Positions 38,101 to 53,100 of a stretch of DNA of 64,000 nucleotides are shown piece after piece; within the stretch, counting starts at the first letter, position 1; each line of letters starts with the position of its first letter. The notes beneath the pieces are model-generated. The model worked only from the letters and a program-made list of their open reading frames with translations, was not told the origin of the DNA and did not search any database. The stretch spans positions 1,674,001-1,738,000 of the forward strand of contig CM037835.1 of the NCBI GenBank assembly GCA_021234535.1. The letters are read 5' to 3'. Source of the DNA: Stichopus chloronotus (Eukaryota > Echinodermata > Holothuroidea > Aspidochirotida > Stichopodidae). A program made the translations under genes and the position numbers.

Positions 38101-41100
38101 ATTTGCCCTAATATATAAATAGTCACAAAAGAATAAAATAAATAGAATAAAATAGTCACACAGCGAAAGGATATCAGACAGGAAAACCAGTCATTGTTGA
38201 AAAAAAAACCCTTTCTTATTGGTCCAAAAGGAAACTAACAATCAAAACAATGGTTTTCCTCTCCAAAATTAACTTTCAGTCTTTCCAAGTTAACAATGAG
38301 AGAAGCAGCATTTTACTGTTTGCGGCCTAAATTCAATATCAGATTTTGCACTCTTTCAGATATTCTAACTACAATTTACTGTATGTATAAAGTTCTCAAA
38401 TTTAGTTGTTTTCAGGAAGAGCAACCTCATAACATAACTTGGTAATATCTTGTAAGAATTCTGCACAGCATGTCAGAATATATTGTGCCTAATACTGAAA
38501 TCGTCTACAGAAAAAAAAGAGGTGCACTTGAAAGAGAAAAGATTGATATGTCATCAGGCAGTAGGTCCTATGAAATATCATTTCAGCTAAACCCGTACAT
38601 GCTACATACTGTAAAAGTGAGAATATTATATCTCATGTTTAACGTCAGATACTGAGGTTATCAAATTTTGAAGAAGTTGAGCAACTATCGGCAAATTAAT
38701 TTACCATTAAAATACCCAGATGTGGTAGAACATACAGTACATCTGAAATAATAATATTTACAGTACATTGACTGACATTGTGCATAAAATCCAGCAATAA
38801 TTAGGGGGCAACATTTTCACTCATGGTCAGACCAGTTTGAGACTTTTCAAGTTGAAGGTTCTACCAGCTGTACAAAAATACTCTCCATGACATAGTTACA
38901 TCTTTCACAGGGACCAATTATTTCATAAAAAATAAAATGAAACTAGACAGACAGAAATTGCATGCAGCATTACAAAATTCCAGTTGGATTGCTAACTTCT
39001 GTCTTGTGGGATGATCAGAATGAGCACCGAAGGTCTAGGATGAAGCATGCGACATGTTCAGGTGTTGTTACAAATACTACAGCAAGCCACCTGTAACTGT
39101 AATGCCCAATAGCCTTGCCTACCATCAAACATCGGGAAAAGTTTGATTAATGTCTGCTACCTGCCTCTGTAATTTGGAAGCCTAGCTTGTGGCACTCTGC
39201 TATGGTACCAACATTTGCCTTGGGGAGTTTGCCATTGGCATACCAGTATGTCTTCACTTGTGAGTCAATGAAGAAAAAACATGAAATGAAAGAAAATAGA
39301 CTGACTCTGCCCCCTTTGCAGCATTATATTATCTATGTATAAGTTTGTTACAAAGTACGATGTACAGTATGGATCAGAACAGCACTGCACATGGAATGCA
39401 TACATAAGGTATACACAGCGACCTGTATAAAAAAAACAGGTACAGCACTCCTCCTAGAAGATGAAAACTTGAAACAAAATAGATGGAACTATAGAAGCAT
39501 AGAAAAGACTTGCAAAGTGTCAATTTCTGAAAGACTGTAGTGTTATCGAGATTTTTTTCTATTAGAATGTTCTTTTAATGTACCTCCTTACAGAAACGAC
39601 TTGAACAAGTCGATCAATTGCCGTTGCTAACATGGATGATATGTTGAACATTGACAAATCGCACACGCTGTGGTAAAGTTCAAAGGTCACTGAAGTACAC
39701 ACAAGCAGGTCAAGTTAGATGGATCATTGCATAGCATGCATACTGTATTTGCTCACCCGTCAGTGAATCTGCGCTTACAGTAATGTGCATGCCTGAAAAT
39801 TCAAACACACATTCTGAAGCAACTATATGCAGACAAAATGGTGGGAGAGATAGCCAGTGACGATTTTGCAATATTCCAACAGTTCAAAGCTTTAGGCTTC
39901 AATTACGTATTAATTTACAATTCACACGTGCTTTGCTTACGAAAAGAAGGTCTCATGTCCTCAAAGACCTAGTGCTCTGAAGACATAACAGAGCTCTGAA
40001 GAAGTAATCAATGTCACAAATATTACCACAAGGATGGTAATGACATCACTTTGAGTTTATACTAAAAAGAAACCAAAACTTAATAAATATACGATAACGA
40101 CAAAGGGTAAAGGAGAAACTCATTATCCATCCATCAATGAGAGCATTAATAAACTGTTTGTTAGATCTATCAGATACACACAGAACAATTCTAAGTCTCA
40201 TTAGCAGTATACTTTGAAAACCATCTAAATGTAATAGACTTACAAATTATATTCATTTGGATCAAGATTAGCTCTCCTACAATTGTGACTATTTCCATCA
40301 CTAGAGCCTAATAGTGTCTCTTCTTTTCTTTTGTTCTAATAACCTTGAATGTTGAAACACAAAACCTGAACAGATGACAGGTTTTTGCCTGCTTTAATTA
40401 TTCATTTCTGCAAACTAAATCATGAGGATGGTGAAATTAACCTGTACTGTAAAGGTATAGGAAGACAAGAAAAAGATACATCAAATCAAACTACTTTTCT
40501 GCTCACAATCTCGGCTTGATGTTTGAGGGTTTTTTCAAAAGCACTCTCAGAGAAGAATTTAATAATTTGACAGCCACTGTATGCTGCAATGGATGAAAGA
40601 CAGTGGTGGTGCCAGGATGTCAGACTTGGGGGGGGGGGGCAAACTGAGGGCAGAGGAAAATGTTGGGGGGCAAAGATTTTCACGTGCGAGGCCTTGTGTG
40701 GGGTCCAGGGGCCCTCCCTACAGCCCCTGGTGGGGCCCAGGGGCAAAGCCCTGGTGGGGGTCCAGGGGGCGAAGACTCCTGAAGCTCTGAGGTGTTAGCA
40801 TATCTCTGGGTGGAAAATTAGGCCCCAAGAGAGGTATATTATTTATTTTTATATTATTGATTTTTCGGTTGACCGTACTCCAAGGTTCCCAACTTTTTTC
40901 TTTGGGAGTACCATTTCACATTTATGCGGTACCACTGAGTACACACCCACACACATACATAGGCTACATACACTTCCATTCCATTCCTATATTTAGGAAA
41001 CAACGACATTCCTATATTTAGGAAAACAACCACCTACCCGCCCTTCCCTTATGCTGGACGGTAAACATTCCAGAGAAAATTGGTCTGACCAGGCTGGCCA

Positions 41101-44100
41101 AATGTTGAAGTGGCTGCAGGCATGATATGAAAACTGTCAGCCTGTGTAACATAAATTAGGCATTTATCAATCATGGTTCCCCGGAAGCTGTTCTTATTCA
41201 GTCCAATACCAATACATAGTTTTGTGATTAAATTAATTTTGGATGAGTACAAGATCGGATTGGGAAGGGTGAGAGCAACTGGAGGGCAACAGGGGGGCCT
41301 GGGGGGCAAGGAAACAATCTGGAGGGGCAAATGCCCCCTCAAACCCCCTCCCCCCCTCGTAGCGCCGCCACTGATGAAAGAGCTCAATTGACTGGACACC
41401 TGAGGAGGAAAACGATAACCCACTTTAAAGTTAAGTACACTGACAAATGTCTACAAGCTGGAAGGAGACACTTGCACAGTACAGTACTATGCAGTCCAGT
41501 CAACTTTGCGCTGACTTGCTCAGAGTAAGAAATTTCACAATTTCAAACGCGAACAAGATCAGAGATGAAAAGAATCACTGCAAGCAAAGTGATACATCAT
41601 AATGATCTTGTATCATGTCAGAGTTAAAACTCTCTGTATACTATCTTTAATATTGAAGGTATATGGGCAGTTATGCCATGTGCTGTAGTTTGCATAAGTA
41701 TTTTGCACTTTCTTTGCCAAAAAAACAAACGTACGCACAGATACGCCAGCATGACTGCAAAGGTTACGATTACCATTAAAACCAAAAAGAAAGAAGTTGT
41801 TGCATGTTGCTCAAAAAAAAAGTTCCATCCTTTTGACAAAATGAGTTACTTTTTGTGTAATGAAATGACAAAAGACTATGAACGACTAGATCATTTAATT
41901 CTGTGCTCATGCTGTAACATTAAGGAGCATCATTGGTAGTGTGCTTTTGAATATTCAGCTTAATGCGAACTATGATTTGACATGTAAATATTTTAGATTT
42001 GTGACCCCAAGTAGTCAAGAATTAGTTCATTGAACAAATCTAGATGGGCCCAACAAACACGTTCGATATCTGTCGCAAAGTTTTGAGCAGAAGTATTTTA
42101 TTCGAGTCATGTAACACTAATGTGCCTCGAACCTGACTGCTACAAGACCAGGTGTTAAGTAGCCAATGAGGATGCATGATGGAAATCACATGACCGTATG
42201 AGGTGGAAGAGATCTGTCCAATTCAATGATTTGAACCTGTTTCAATGGGCTGTTATGATGTCACACAACATGAAATACTAACTTGTGACAAGAAGTCTCA
42301 AAAATTTCTGTTGCAATGCTGCGGCGTCAGGCAGTGTGCGGTATCTGGTTGATGTTTGGATTCATGTAAAACATCACACATGTGTTAAGAGCTGATTAAA
42401 TTTGTATGAGGGGTGTTCAAACTGATCTCCACTTTGTATGGCTTTGAAGAGGATGAGTGAAGTGACTAAATGTTTTTTAGCCAGTTCGTTTCCCATTAAA
42501 ATGTTTTTCTCAAACTTGTGATTTCATCTGTAACCTTCTAAAAAATCATATCAACATTTTAAACTCATTAAAATGGGTGATTTGAATCAACCAACCCTCA
42601 GCTGGTACAACAATGTCTCATACTTAGTGATACTCAGTAGATTTCTTTCCCATAAGTGTGGGATAAACAAATTCCAAAACTGCATCAAAACAAGGAGAAC
42701 TACAGTATTACTACAGTAATTAACAGCAACCTGTAACTGTCTCTAATGTCAAATATATCAGCAGTATAATTATGCTCATTGTAGCGGATCAACATGAATG
42801 TAAGCATGTGTTTTTTGGGGTGTCCAGTGATTCTGAAGGTTGTTAAACTTTGTGAAACAAGGAAAATATTGTCATGAGAGAATACCAAAGTCGCAGTTCT
42901 TTTTTTTTTTTTGTCATGAAAACACATGTCAGAATTCACCCTTTAGTTCCACTGTTTGATGGACAAATACTTTACCTAGTCAGTGACGTAATAAGTAACT
43001 GCTACCTCTGCGATGAGGACAGATTTTTTCAGCCATACACCAAAAAGTGGCACGATTTTTGCACGTTATTGGATAACGGATACCAAGATAGTGTTTGATG
43101 GATCATTTGCACCTGATTATGTGGTTGAATTTTCCAGTTTGGAGCAGAATTCATCAAAATACTTACTTCCAGATGCCTAATCCTTAAAAAAATTGTTTAA
43201 GGTTTGCTGTTCCCTAAGTGTGTATCCTCCCTACAAAATATCTCCTACCACACATTTGTTGCATGAAGCATTGTCACAGCAGTTAAGTTGTACACAGTGC
43301 TTGTGCAGTGCAATAAGTACAACACTGTAGATGCTGTGTAACCGTTGTTGGAGTAGAGAAGTTGGTAACCTAGTTACTGTACAGTACGAAACACAAACTT
43401 AAGACGTGATCAATGTAACTTTGGGTGTTAATTGTATAGTCTGATGTTAAGGTTGAAGTTATGAAGTTAAATCCATAACATATATGTAATAAGGTATAAA
43501 AATATAAAATCAGTATGTCTGAAAAGCCTGTAATTGAAATCTCATGTTTAATAGGGTGCAAGAACATATATTTGTTTGAAAATTGATAGTAATGGTACAG
43601 TCCTAATTGACCTAATGATATTGACAATACTGCAGAGGAGAGAAAAAAATTTGTTTGCAAGAAGGACACATTTAAAAACGAAAAAAGACTGATATTTTGT
43701 TAAATTGCTTCCTACCCAACCAAATTTTTCATTTGAAAGTGCAATTCAATGTTAAATCGCCATTAGATTTCGTATCTGGACATATTTTACTGTCAATTTC
43801 ACTTTTCTATGTTGTCTTGTAAAAAAGAGGCCAGTCAGCCAGTGGAGAGAGGTATTGAATTACTTTCGAATGATGCGGTTGCCTTGATATGTGCCTGCAG
43901 CAACGAAAACCGGATTGGCATGCAGTGCGATTAAAAGGCGCTTTTTCACATGAGCACATCCTGTTTTAAAAGAAAAAATACTTGCAAATACAGTACTGTA
44001 CATCAAAAAGGTCAAAAGCAAGTATTCTTGAGAGGATCTATCTCTTTATCGCAGTAATCATACATGTCAACAACCACAGTGTTCCTACAACTCTGAGCTA

Positions 44101-47100
44101 CTATAAAGTCAGCTTTAAGAGCTTCTCTTTGCCATTACTTCAAACTACTAAGTACATTTCAAAGCAGACATATTAAGTCTAGGAGGGCTTTCCCATTTCA
44201 CCGGCTTCCACAATGTACATCAGAGCAGCCAATTACACCTGTAATTCAACCGCATCAAAAAGCCACAAAATATTCCTCTCTGAAGTCTGCACCCATCTAT
44301 TCCTCTCTGTGTTTATAGATGACTTCACAAACTGTGGCAGGTTCTCTTCCTACCTGCCTCTTAACATGATGAGACAAACACAGTGCAATCTTGTGAAAAC
44401 ACTTGAATCAGAATGGTAGTTTAGGGTCAATTACTAGAAGATGGTGACTGATCTGTTCAAAGGATAGATGAAAGAGTGAAGCACCCTCAAGGTTAGTTCT
44501 AACATGTCATCTTTCCATCTGCCTGCAGATGCTTGAGCTGATGTTTAGGGTTGGATAGCCATCACATATCAAAGAGACAAATTACAGCCACCGCCCTTAT
44601 AACAGATGGAGAAAAAAATGGCCTTCCAAACTTCAGCAAAAAATTTATCCTGGTTTTATTTTAGAGCTGTACAGTAGATAATGTACGCTAACAAGTAGAA
44701 GATAATTTTGTACTGTCTAATCATTGGCTAAAAGGTTACTGTCTTTTCTACTTTAGTGTTCTATAGAACAACTATGAGGCAGTGGAGATTAGTGAGAAGG
44801 GGAGTTTAATGAGAATGCAGGGAGAGGCTGCTTCTTCCAAGTAAGAGGACCATATGAGAGGATGGGAAAATCTCGTAGTCTTGATAGTTTAATTGATGTA
44901 ATGTAATAACACTAAACAAGAAGATTGGGCAAAGATACCCTACACCAGCCATTTTGACTATCTTCAATGATAGTTGCATTAACCTTCAACTGCATGGAAA
45001 CATTTTGACAACATTAAAGTACCTTTGAGCCATGAAAACTTGGCAAACTTAGTTGGAATTTCCTGAGAAAAAAAAGGTCACTGAAAGGAGGGACAGCCAC
45101 AAAAAGGGTAAGTCATAAATTTAAAGACGGATGAAGTTTCACATCACTAACACGCCAATGTAACTTTCATGATTATGGAGATGTTTTGGGGCCTAAACCA
45201 CTGACATTTCATGAAAATACTTACAAAATATAGAATCCATAAAGTCATGTTAATGATGCCATTTCTTTAATTCATGTCCTTACAATAACAACATTTCTCT
45301 CTTATCCAATTTACAAAAATTTGTGAATCAATTACCTAAAAGTTGGCAATGACAACAAACAACTTAGAAATCTATTCGACATTGATGACAAAGAAAAAGG
45401 TAAAACAATTAAGCACATCTGAATCCCCTGTATACAGTAGTGCTATTCTAACATGGTAGGTAGACTATGAATATCATGGGCTACCATGGCAGGGAGATTT
45501 TCAATATAGTACCATACTGTACTAACATGAGGGTAGACTACCAATATACAGTAGTACAGTACCTTGCTAACATGGAGGTAGACTAGCAACATTGCACAAG
45601 GCTAACATGGCAGGTACATGATCAATATAGTACCATACTAACATGGGGGTAGGCTACCAATATATTGCCATGCTAACATGAGGGTAGACTATCAACATTG
45701 TACAAGGGTAATATGGGAGCAGACTATCAATGTAGAACCACACTGATATGGGGTGGAGTACCATGCTAACATGGAGGTAGACTATTAATGTTGCACATGG
45801 CTGACATGAGGGGAGACTATTAATATACAGAAGTACCATACTAACATGGGATAGACTTATCAATACAGTACCATGCTAACATGGGGGTAGACTATCAACT
45901 TCGTACATTCCAGGGTAAACTTTCAATACAGTGCCATACTAACATGGAAGTACACTATTGATATAGTATTATCCTAAGATGGGGCTAGACTATCAACATC
46001 GCATAATGTTAATATGGGTGTAGTCTATCAGCAATGCACAGGGCTAACATGGCAGGTAGACTAACAAAATAGTACTAGTGATACTAACATGGGAGTAGAC
46101 TACCAATATACTGTAGAACCATGCTAACATGTGGGGACAGTATCAACATTTTACAGTCAGGGGTAGGATACCATATCAATATACAGTAAAGTACAGTACC
46201 ATACGAACATGGGGGTAGCTACTATCAATTTACTGTAGTACCCAGCTAACATGGAGTTAGACAATCAACATTGTGCAGGGCTAACAAGGGAGGTAGACTA
46301 TCAATATAGTACTGTGCTAACATGGGGTAAACTATCAATAAAGTACCATGCTAACATGAGAGTAGACTATCAATATGTGCACATAACAGGGAGGTAGACA
46401 ATCACTATACAGCATTTAGTACTTTGATAACATGGGGAACAGTATTATGCAAAGCATTGTTGTAAGCTTCATTCTAATCATACTGCAGTTCCTGCAGTAT
46501 GGAACCTGCAACCGCTTGTGATAATTGCAACATCCTTTTAGACTTTACATCAAATAATCACTTTCTTTGAGACTTTTGAAAAAAAGTTCTTCAGAATATC
46601 TCAGGATTAACAGAACCTCCCCTGCCCCACCCCCCTCCATTGCACTGCACAGATATAAGACAGATGCACTAACAATAAAGACACTGGTATATGAGATCAA
46701 ATTTAAAGGGACTAAGGTGTATGCGATCCCTCTCCAAACACACAAAGAAAGTCCCCTCAAAAAGGGGGGTGGGGTAATTAATACAACACACAGATTGCTA
46801 GTTTTCAACTCATAACATTATAACATTATGTACAGACATCTGAGATGCCTAATCTATCAGTCTCCACTGTTGTACAGTACTGAAGAGACACTAAATTAAT
46901 ACACTAGTTGTATTCATACTGTGAAAGCTGAAGGCAGGATACTATAAAGATCATAGAACTCTGAAATTTTGCCTCACACACGTTTCTTTCCTCCTTTCCC
47001 TTTTTCCTGTTTTATTTTTAGGAGGTTGGAAAGGGCGGGGGGGGTTGCGATAGATAACACCTCAAGAGTTTTTCTATGCACCACAAGTACAATTTGGACA

Positions 47101-50100
47101 TGTCATGAGAAATGCAAAAGAAAAAAGCTCCCATAGCACTTAACCAGTAATGGTAAAGACATTCTTCATGTAACTGATATGTTTAACAAATTATTCATGT
47201 GGGAGAAATTTCCCATGGCCAGGGGCAAAGCTAATTAATGACAGAATTCTTGCCTAAAATGGTGGTTTATTTTTAGATTAATATGGCAGTAGGAGTTTCC
47301 TTTGCAATATTGTATGTGCGTGCAATGTCTTGACAGGGAATTCCGTTATTGATCAGAAAAATCTGGGTTAATTATTGCATATTGCTATTAATAAGTAATA
47401 ACGAAGAACCTTAAATATGTTGTTCTTCATTTTTAGAATTTCAATTTTTTGTTTTGATATCTCAAAGGAAAGAAAAATGGAAGATTTACAGTAGAGTAGG
47501 CTATTTTGATCCGTAAATGCATTTTCTTTTTAGAATGCAATATCATCCACATATAATGTGCAATAGACAGCAGAGATAAGAAAAATAGGCCACATGGCCT
47601 AGGGCTACACTGAAGAGATAGAGTTTCCTGCTATAAGCTGAACATTGCTATTCAGACAAACAAAACCTCTTTCAATGTCAAATGAACAACCATACATGTT
47701 TTACAACAAAAGGTAGGAATGTGTATTTAACAACAAAATGTGGGAATGTGTGTGTACTTATATGCTACCGTTAATCGCGGGCAAAATGTTCACCTTTTTC
47801 AAAAATTTACAGTACATTGCATAGATGCTCAGTATACACACAGTTTACACAGTATGTTATCATAAGTTGATATACTGCACTGTATGTATATTACCATGTG
47901 TCATGGCTTGAAAAAATCAGGAGGCTGAAGGGCTAATTCCGGGAAATGTTTGCGCCTCGCAAGAAATGTGTATGACAGTAACCTACAAAAAATACACAAT
48001 GGAAAAAAATGAAAAAAAGCAAAACATTGTTACTGGCATGTTTGTACCTTACAAAAAGTTTGCAAAGGACCAAAATTTTTACAGAATAAATCCTACCACT
48101 AAATGCATTGACCCTGCTATTCATTCTTTCGACGATTGTGTCAGAATGCACTGCAGACTGCACACTGAGTCCATGAACAGACAAAAGAAGCTACACTAGC
48201 GTAGCGAGTAGTATCAACAAAACATGTGGACTTCTTATGAGTTACTGCTACAACGTTGCAAGGCTTCAGAGATGTCCGTAGATCATGGCCCAACATGTAT
48301 CACGACTAACAGCTGGCAAGCACTATCACAATCATGGAAACCAGAAAGTCAAATGACTTTGTGATTCCTTGCCAATATCTCATTTTGTCATACACCCAAA
48401 AATCACTTACAAACAAAAGCAACCCAGTGGAACAGGGAAGGGACCATATCAAAATATGAAAAGCAAAATACAAGAATGACAATCACATTCTGTATCACTT
48501 ATGGGTTTGATGTTAGCAATTGCTAGTATGAAAGAAAAAAGTCATTCACTCAGAATTGATGACAATTGTGGTCATGAAGAAGGTAATTCACAAGTTTGTG
48601 ACACAAAATTGTGGTTACAGACCTGAGAACCCAGGACAGATCTTTGGAATGATAGAACTTATTACACTTATTTCATGTCACATTACAGTGATGACAAGTC
48701 TCCCATGGGGCAATTCAAATGACAGCCATCGGCTGCTCATCAAGTGCTGACAATGTTGACACTTTCACCTTCTACCCGAATTCAGTTGCTACGATATCTT
48801 CCTAAATAGGTTTGAACCAATGATAGGTTTGAAGTTCCAACAACATTCGGCTGTTGTACTATCTCCCTTGATAGATTTTTGCACTCTAAGTTCTGGCAGT
48901 GTTCCATTTTTACGGTTGTCCAGTAGTCCGTGACTACTAGAAAATCTCTCAGACTACCAAATCTTTGCAAAAACATGCTTGGAGGTTGTCCAAAAGATCA
49001 CCAAATTTTGTGAGGCTGTGCAGCTTTTTAGAGACTTGGTAAATAACAAATACATAGGCCTACTGTACACAGTGGATAAAGAGGACTGTGCAATTAGACT
49101 TCAAGTATTTATGATTCATTTCCCCTTCCATTTTGAACCTACGGGCCTGAGCAATATCTATGGGCCATCGGGCCCAAGGGCCCTGTTTTTTGATCCCTGG
49201 ATGAGAACACCTGTTATATGATGTAAATAAATTCTGTTTACCTTGGCAAATCTGATGTTCCTTCTTGTTTTTCAATAGAGTGCAATTTCAATTTTTCCAA
49301 TGCAGGACTACCATTTTTCAGCAGGACAACCAATTTTCAGTAAATGGTTAACCATGGTAATTTATTAAAATCGAACACTGTCTGGTGACCTCAAATGACC
49401 CTTGACCTCCATGAAAAACAATACGGATAATCTTCTTAGGATGAACTACCAACAACAACCAACACATCAAGTTTAAAGTTCGAGGACCGTTCCCTTCCTG
49501 AGATATTGTGTTTACAAGCCAAGGCATCACATACTGTACATGCACACACACATGTACCCACACACACACACACACACACCATCACAACAATTCCTTGCCT
49601 GAATTCAGCAAAGGAATCAAAAAGGGAATCACATTTCCAACCACTTTTGCCAGCCAGTCACAAGTCTGCAAATGTGTGTGGTATGCATGTTTTATTTTCC
49701 CAATTTAATACAAAGAATTAAGCTTCTTAGGGCCACGGATTTTCCATTTCAAAAAGAAGCAAATCCCGTCTTAACTTTCTCATTTCAGTTTTTCCATTTC
49801 CAAGTAACCTATGCAAGCAGTAAAAATCAAGACCTTCAGGGACTTTTCCCAACTCACTGCGAGGTCCACAATTTATATTCTATGTCTGCATCTAGCAATA
49901 GCCTGTAGAGCAGTGCATTATAAGCATGAAGACCATTTCAACATAATGAAAGTATGATTACATGAAGAATCATTGATATTGCTTCAAAACTCAAGTGCTG
50001 CACAAAATGCAACACAGTTCATGCAAACCAAAATTTACCTTACTATACTACAACTTCAAAGTTAAAATGTACAAAAATGTCACGTGGAAAAGAAATAGAA

Positions 50101-53100
50101 AAGATTGTGTAAAACCTGCCTAAATCCAAAACTAAAGCATGATATCTTAACATGATGGGATGTGTAGAGGGATAGCCTTACCAACTCAGTGGTTGTCAAA
50201 CTTATTTGTGTATACTGGCACAGGTATCAAATTTGTTTAAGTTTCTGGAGAAAGTTTCCATGTCCACAAAAGAACCAATTTTCAATGTTCGTATTTGGTA
50301 AAAATTATTTGTAAATACTCTACAAAAATTAAAAATCTAGACTAGGAATTTGACCGGGTAGCAGCAACTTAAGTAATAAGTGACTTTCTCAGTTGCAAAT
50401 GGTGATTGGTATGTGGTCAGCTACATGGATTGCATCGATAAAACTCTTGTTACATTTACAACTGATTTGGCTGCTGTGTACAGCATTGTCAGCTGAATAT
50501 GGCAGTCATGAGAAAAGTCAATGCAACAAGAATACTTACAGTACATACTCTAAACTTTCTAGAAAGTGTGTTTTTTTAGACATTACTAATGCATTGTGAT
50601 TGGCCAGGTTAGCATTACCATGGTTACCAGCTTAGGTGCTAGAAGAATTCAAGAGGTGCATGCAGTGACTGAAACGGTTACTTGCTACAGCACTTATACA
50701 TGTACTCATGTACGTCTCATTCGCTGCAGCAAGTGCAATACAAGCAGTGCAATATATTGGACTGTGTACGGTAAAATCAAACGACCTTATTAAATTTGTC
50801 GTTTCAAATGTATGAGTAGTGCTGCAAGAATATCAATTGGGCCCCCGGCCTGCTGTATCAAATCCATGCACAAAGAGTGACAGAACAACACAGATTCATA
50901 AAAGATGAGTAGAAAAAGAAAACAAACCAAGATCAAGAAGATTCATAAAGAAAGACAGAAGGCATACGGCAGGTAACTCCAGAATATTTATTTATTAGAA
51001 TAAAACTGGATAATGAAATACAATTGAAACTGGCCTTGTTTGTATGATGTTGTTTGCATGTATGTATTATGCACAACCATTTAGATAGTGATGCTTAAAT
51101 ATGGCTACAGCATTATCAAACCTTAGCAAACTACCAACACATCTCAATGGCAGTATTCAAGTTACACAGGCTTTTACAATATCTCAAAGAAACGTTTGTC
51201 TGAAGAAAATATGTGCATCATTTTCTTTTTCTCTTCTTCTTTCAAGCCTAAGGAGATAAAATCATCAACTCTAGGCTTAAAATTTGGCTGCAAATTTGAA
51301 AACTAAATTTCCAGATAATAGACACAAATTGATCCCAGATGCTCCCATAGGGAATACATTTAACACTTACTGAAACTGAGGGGAACTGGAAAATACACTA
51401 CATATTAAACTTTTAAAATCATTTTTCATCAAATTTGAAAGGGAGAAACACTCTAAATTGATGAAGTAAAACTTCACATTAAAGCAAATGCAGTCTATTC
51501 AATTGTAAGTCATTTCCTGTACAGAAACATGGTTACTATACTGCTGTATAGAGTACGGAAAGTCATTTCTACTGGCTATAAAACATGGAATTGCTTTAAG
51601 TTTGGTGACTGATAACAGTAACAAAGACATAAATGTGATGCACAGTACACAAGTAGTTATACGCTGACGTGACCCACCTCATCTTTAACAGGAAGAATAG
51701 TTAGTTTTGGTGCTGGATAATTACCAGTTGATTTAAAGTGAGTTCTGTAAACTTTGGCATTCTGGTGCTAGGGGTGCATGGAATCTTTCCCTTGATACAC
51801 TAGACAAAAAACACCTGATCTTTAGCTGAATTATGACAAATCCGTTAGTAAGTGACCAAATGAACATTCAACTAAAGTCAAAATGTGTGAGCCATGAGAA
51901 AATAAAATAAAGTTTTTTAAATATGATTTTGTGAAAACTAAAAGCTCATTTTAATATGAACCACAAATCATTCCAGACAGTAACTTTTTTGTGAGTAACG
52001 ATTCAGCCACACATAAAATTGGAAAATTGTAAGAGTTCAAAGCAGACAAAATGACAGTTATCAATTGTATCATACAAGTAAACTCAAAATAACGATCACT
52101 GGAAAGCCAAAGGGTACGAAGGATACACATGATCATGTGTGGTATGGACGGAGTGAGCACTTACCAAGTTAGTGGTTCTATCTTTGACCTGTTGAGCCTT
52201 TGCTTTTGCGATAAGCTGACCAACAGAGACATCCTTTGACCCGATGTCTGATCCTGACATTTCTTCTGACACAGACTGTAAAGATTCCTCCTCAGACATC
52301 TCTTCATCTTCCACCTCCTCTTCCTCTGCATCTGGGGCCCTTTCTTCATCTGACTCTGTGGAAGTATTGTAAAGTGATGTACCAATCTTGCAGGATAGGA
52401 AACTACAATGCAGTAAATTTATCCATGAGGAAGAATTCAATTGGAATCCAGATGATTTTATAAAGATGAAAAGCTCTGTCAATCACATAGTTGCATGTTC
52501 AACCTCTGAAAGGTAACTTCTGAAGTGAGCGGAAACAAGCAATGATGAAACAGAAACGGTTAGTCAAGAGTGGAAGTAAATGCAGAACTTACACCTTACG
52601 TGGTTCAGGTATTATGATTTTGGGGTACTGTGATGCAGAGGTGCAGTATTAAGTGATGTCAAATTGTTAACTTTAACAGTTCTTTAATACAAATGAATAA
52701 ACTGTTCATGCTAAAACAACCATTTCTCTGACTCCACATCTTTTCATGTGTACATGTACCGTAGTATAACCCATTTTGATACAGTACCTGGACTTTGTCA
52801 CACACTACATATTCTTAAAGGTTGTGTCACACGAAAACGACATTTTGCAGTATTGAGTGCATGATAAAAATAGCCAAAAATTTCATCAAAATCCAAAAAT
52901 TGACACTTTTACAAGCAAGTAAGTGTGACACAGCTGCATCATGAATATGTACATTGGCTATGTATGCAAATTTGTGACATCAAGAGATGGACTCCTATGG
53001 TATGTCTCATCATGTCTCATCTGTTAATCTTTGGTTTACCTAACCTTTACTTGAAAGACATAGGGGATATCTGCCCAGAGGGTTTTACATTGGCAGCATG

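Larger units (their letters stand above)
33533..52164 (-). other. PHF14 intron 3 (18.6 kb, repeat-rich)
   Basis: The longest complete intron, phase 0 at both ends. It holds the 146-bp DR1 repeat array, a hAT-like element, a 35-bp minisatellite and a solitary copy of the DR1 repeat family near 49.4 kb, each listed separately. The remaining sequence is AT-rich with many words of the type TACAGTA. Open frames in it are short and lack recognisable domains. Confidence 0.7.

Noticed and set aside
45430..46450. Regular repeats considered as a CRISPR array
   Set aside because: Animal genome, no unique spacers of constant size, and repeats are imperfect throughout: a minisatellite.
47966..48199. 77-codon plus-strand frame and similar frames at 15986-16300, 17233-17511 and 59410-59799
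   Set aside because: No domain, no splice-compatible partner and biased composition; they lie in introns or flank and look like chance.
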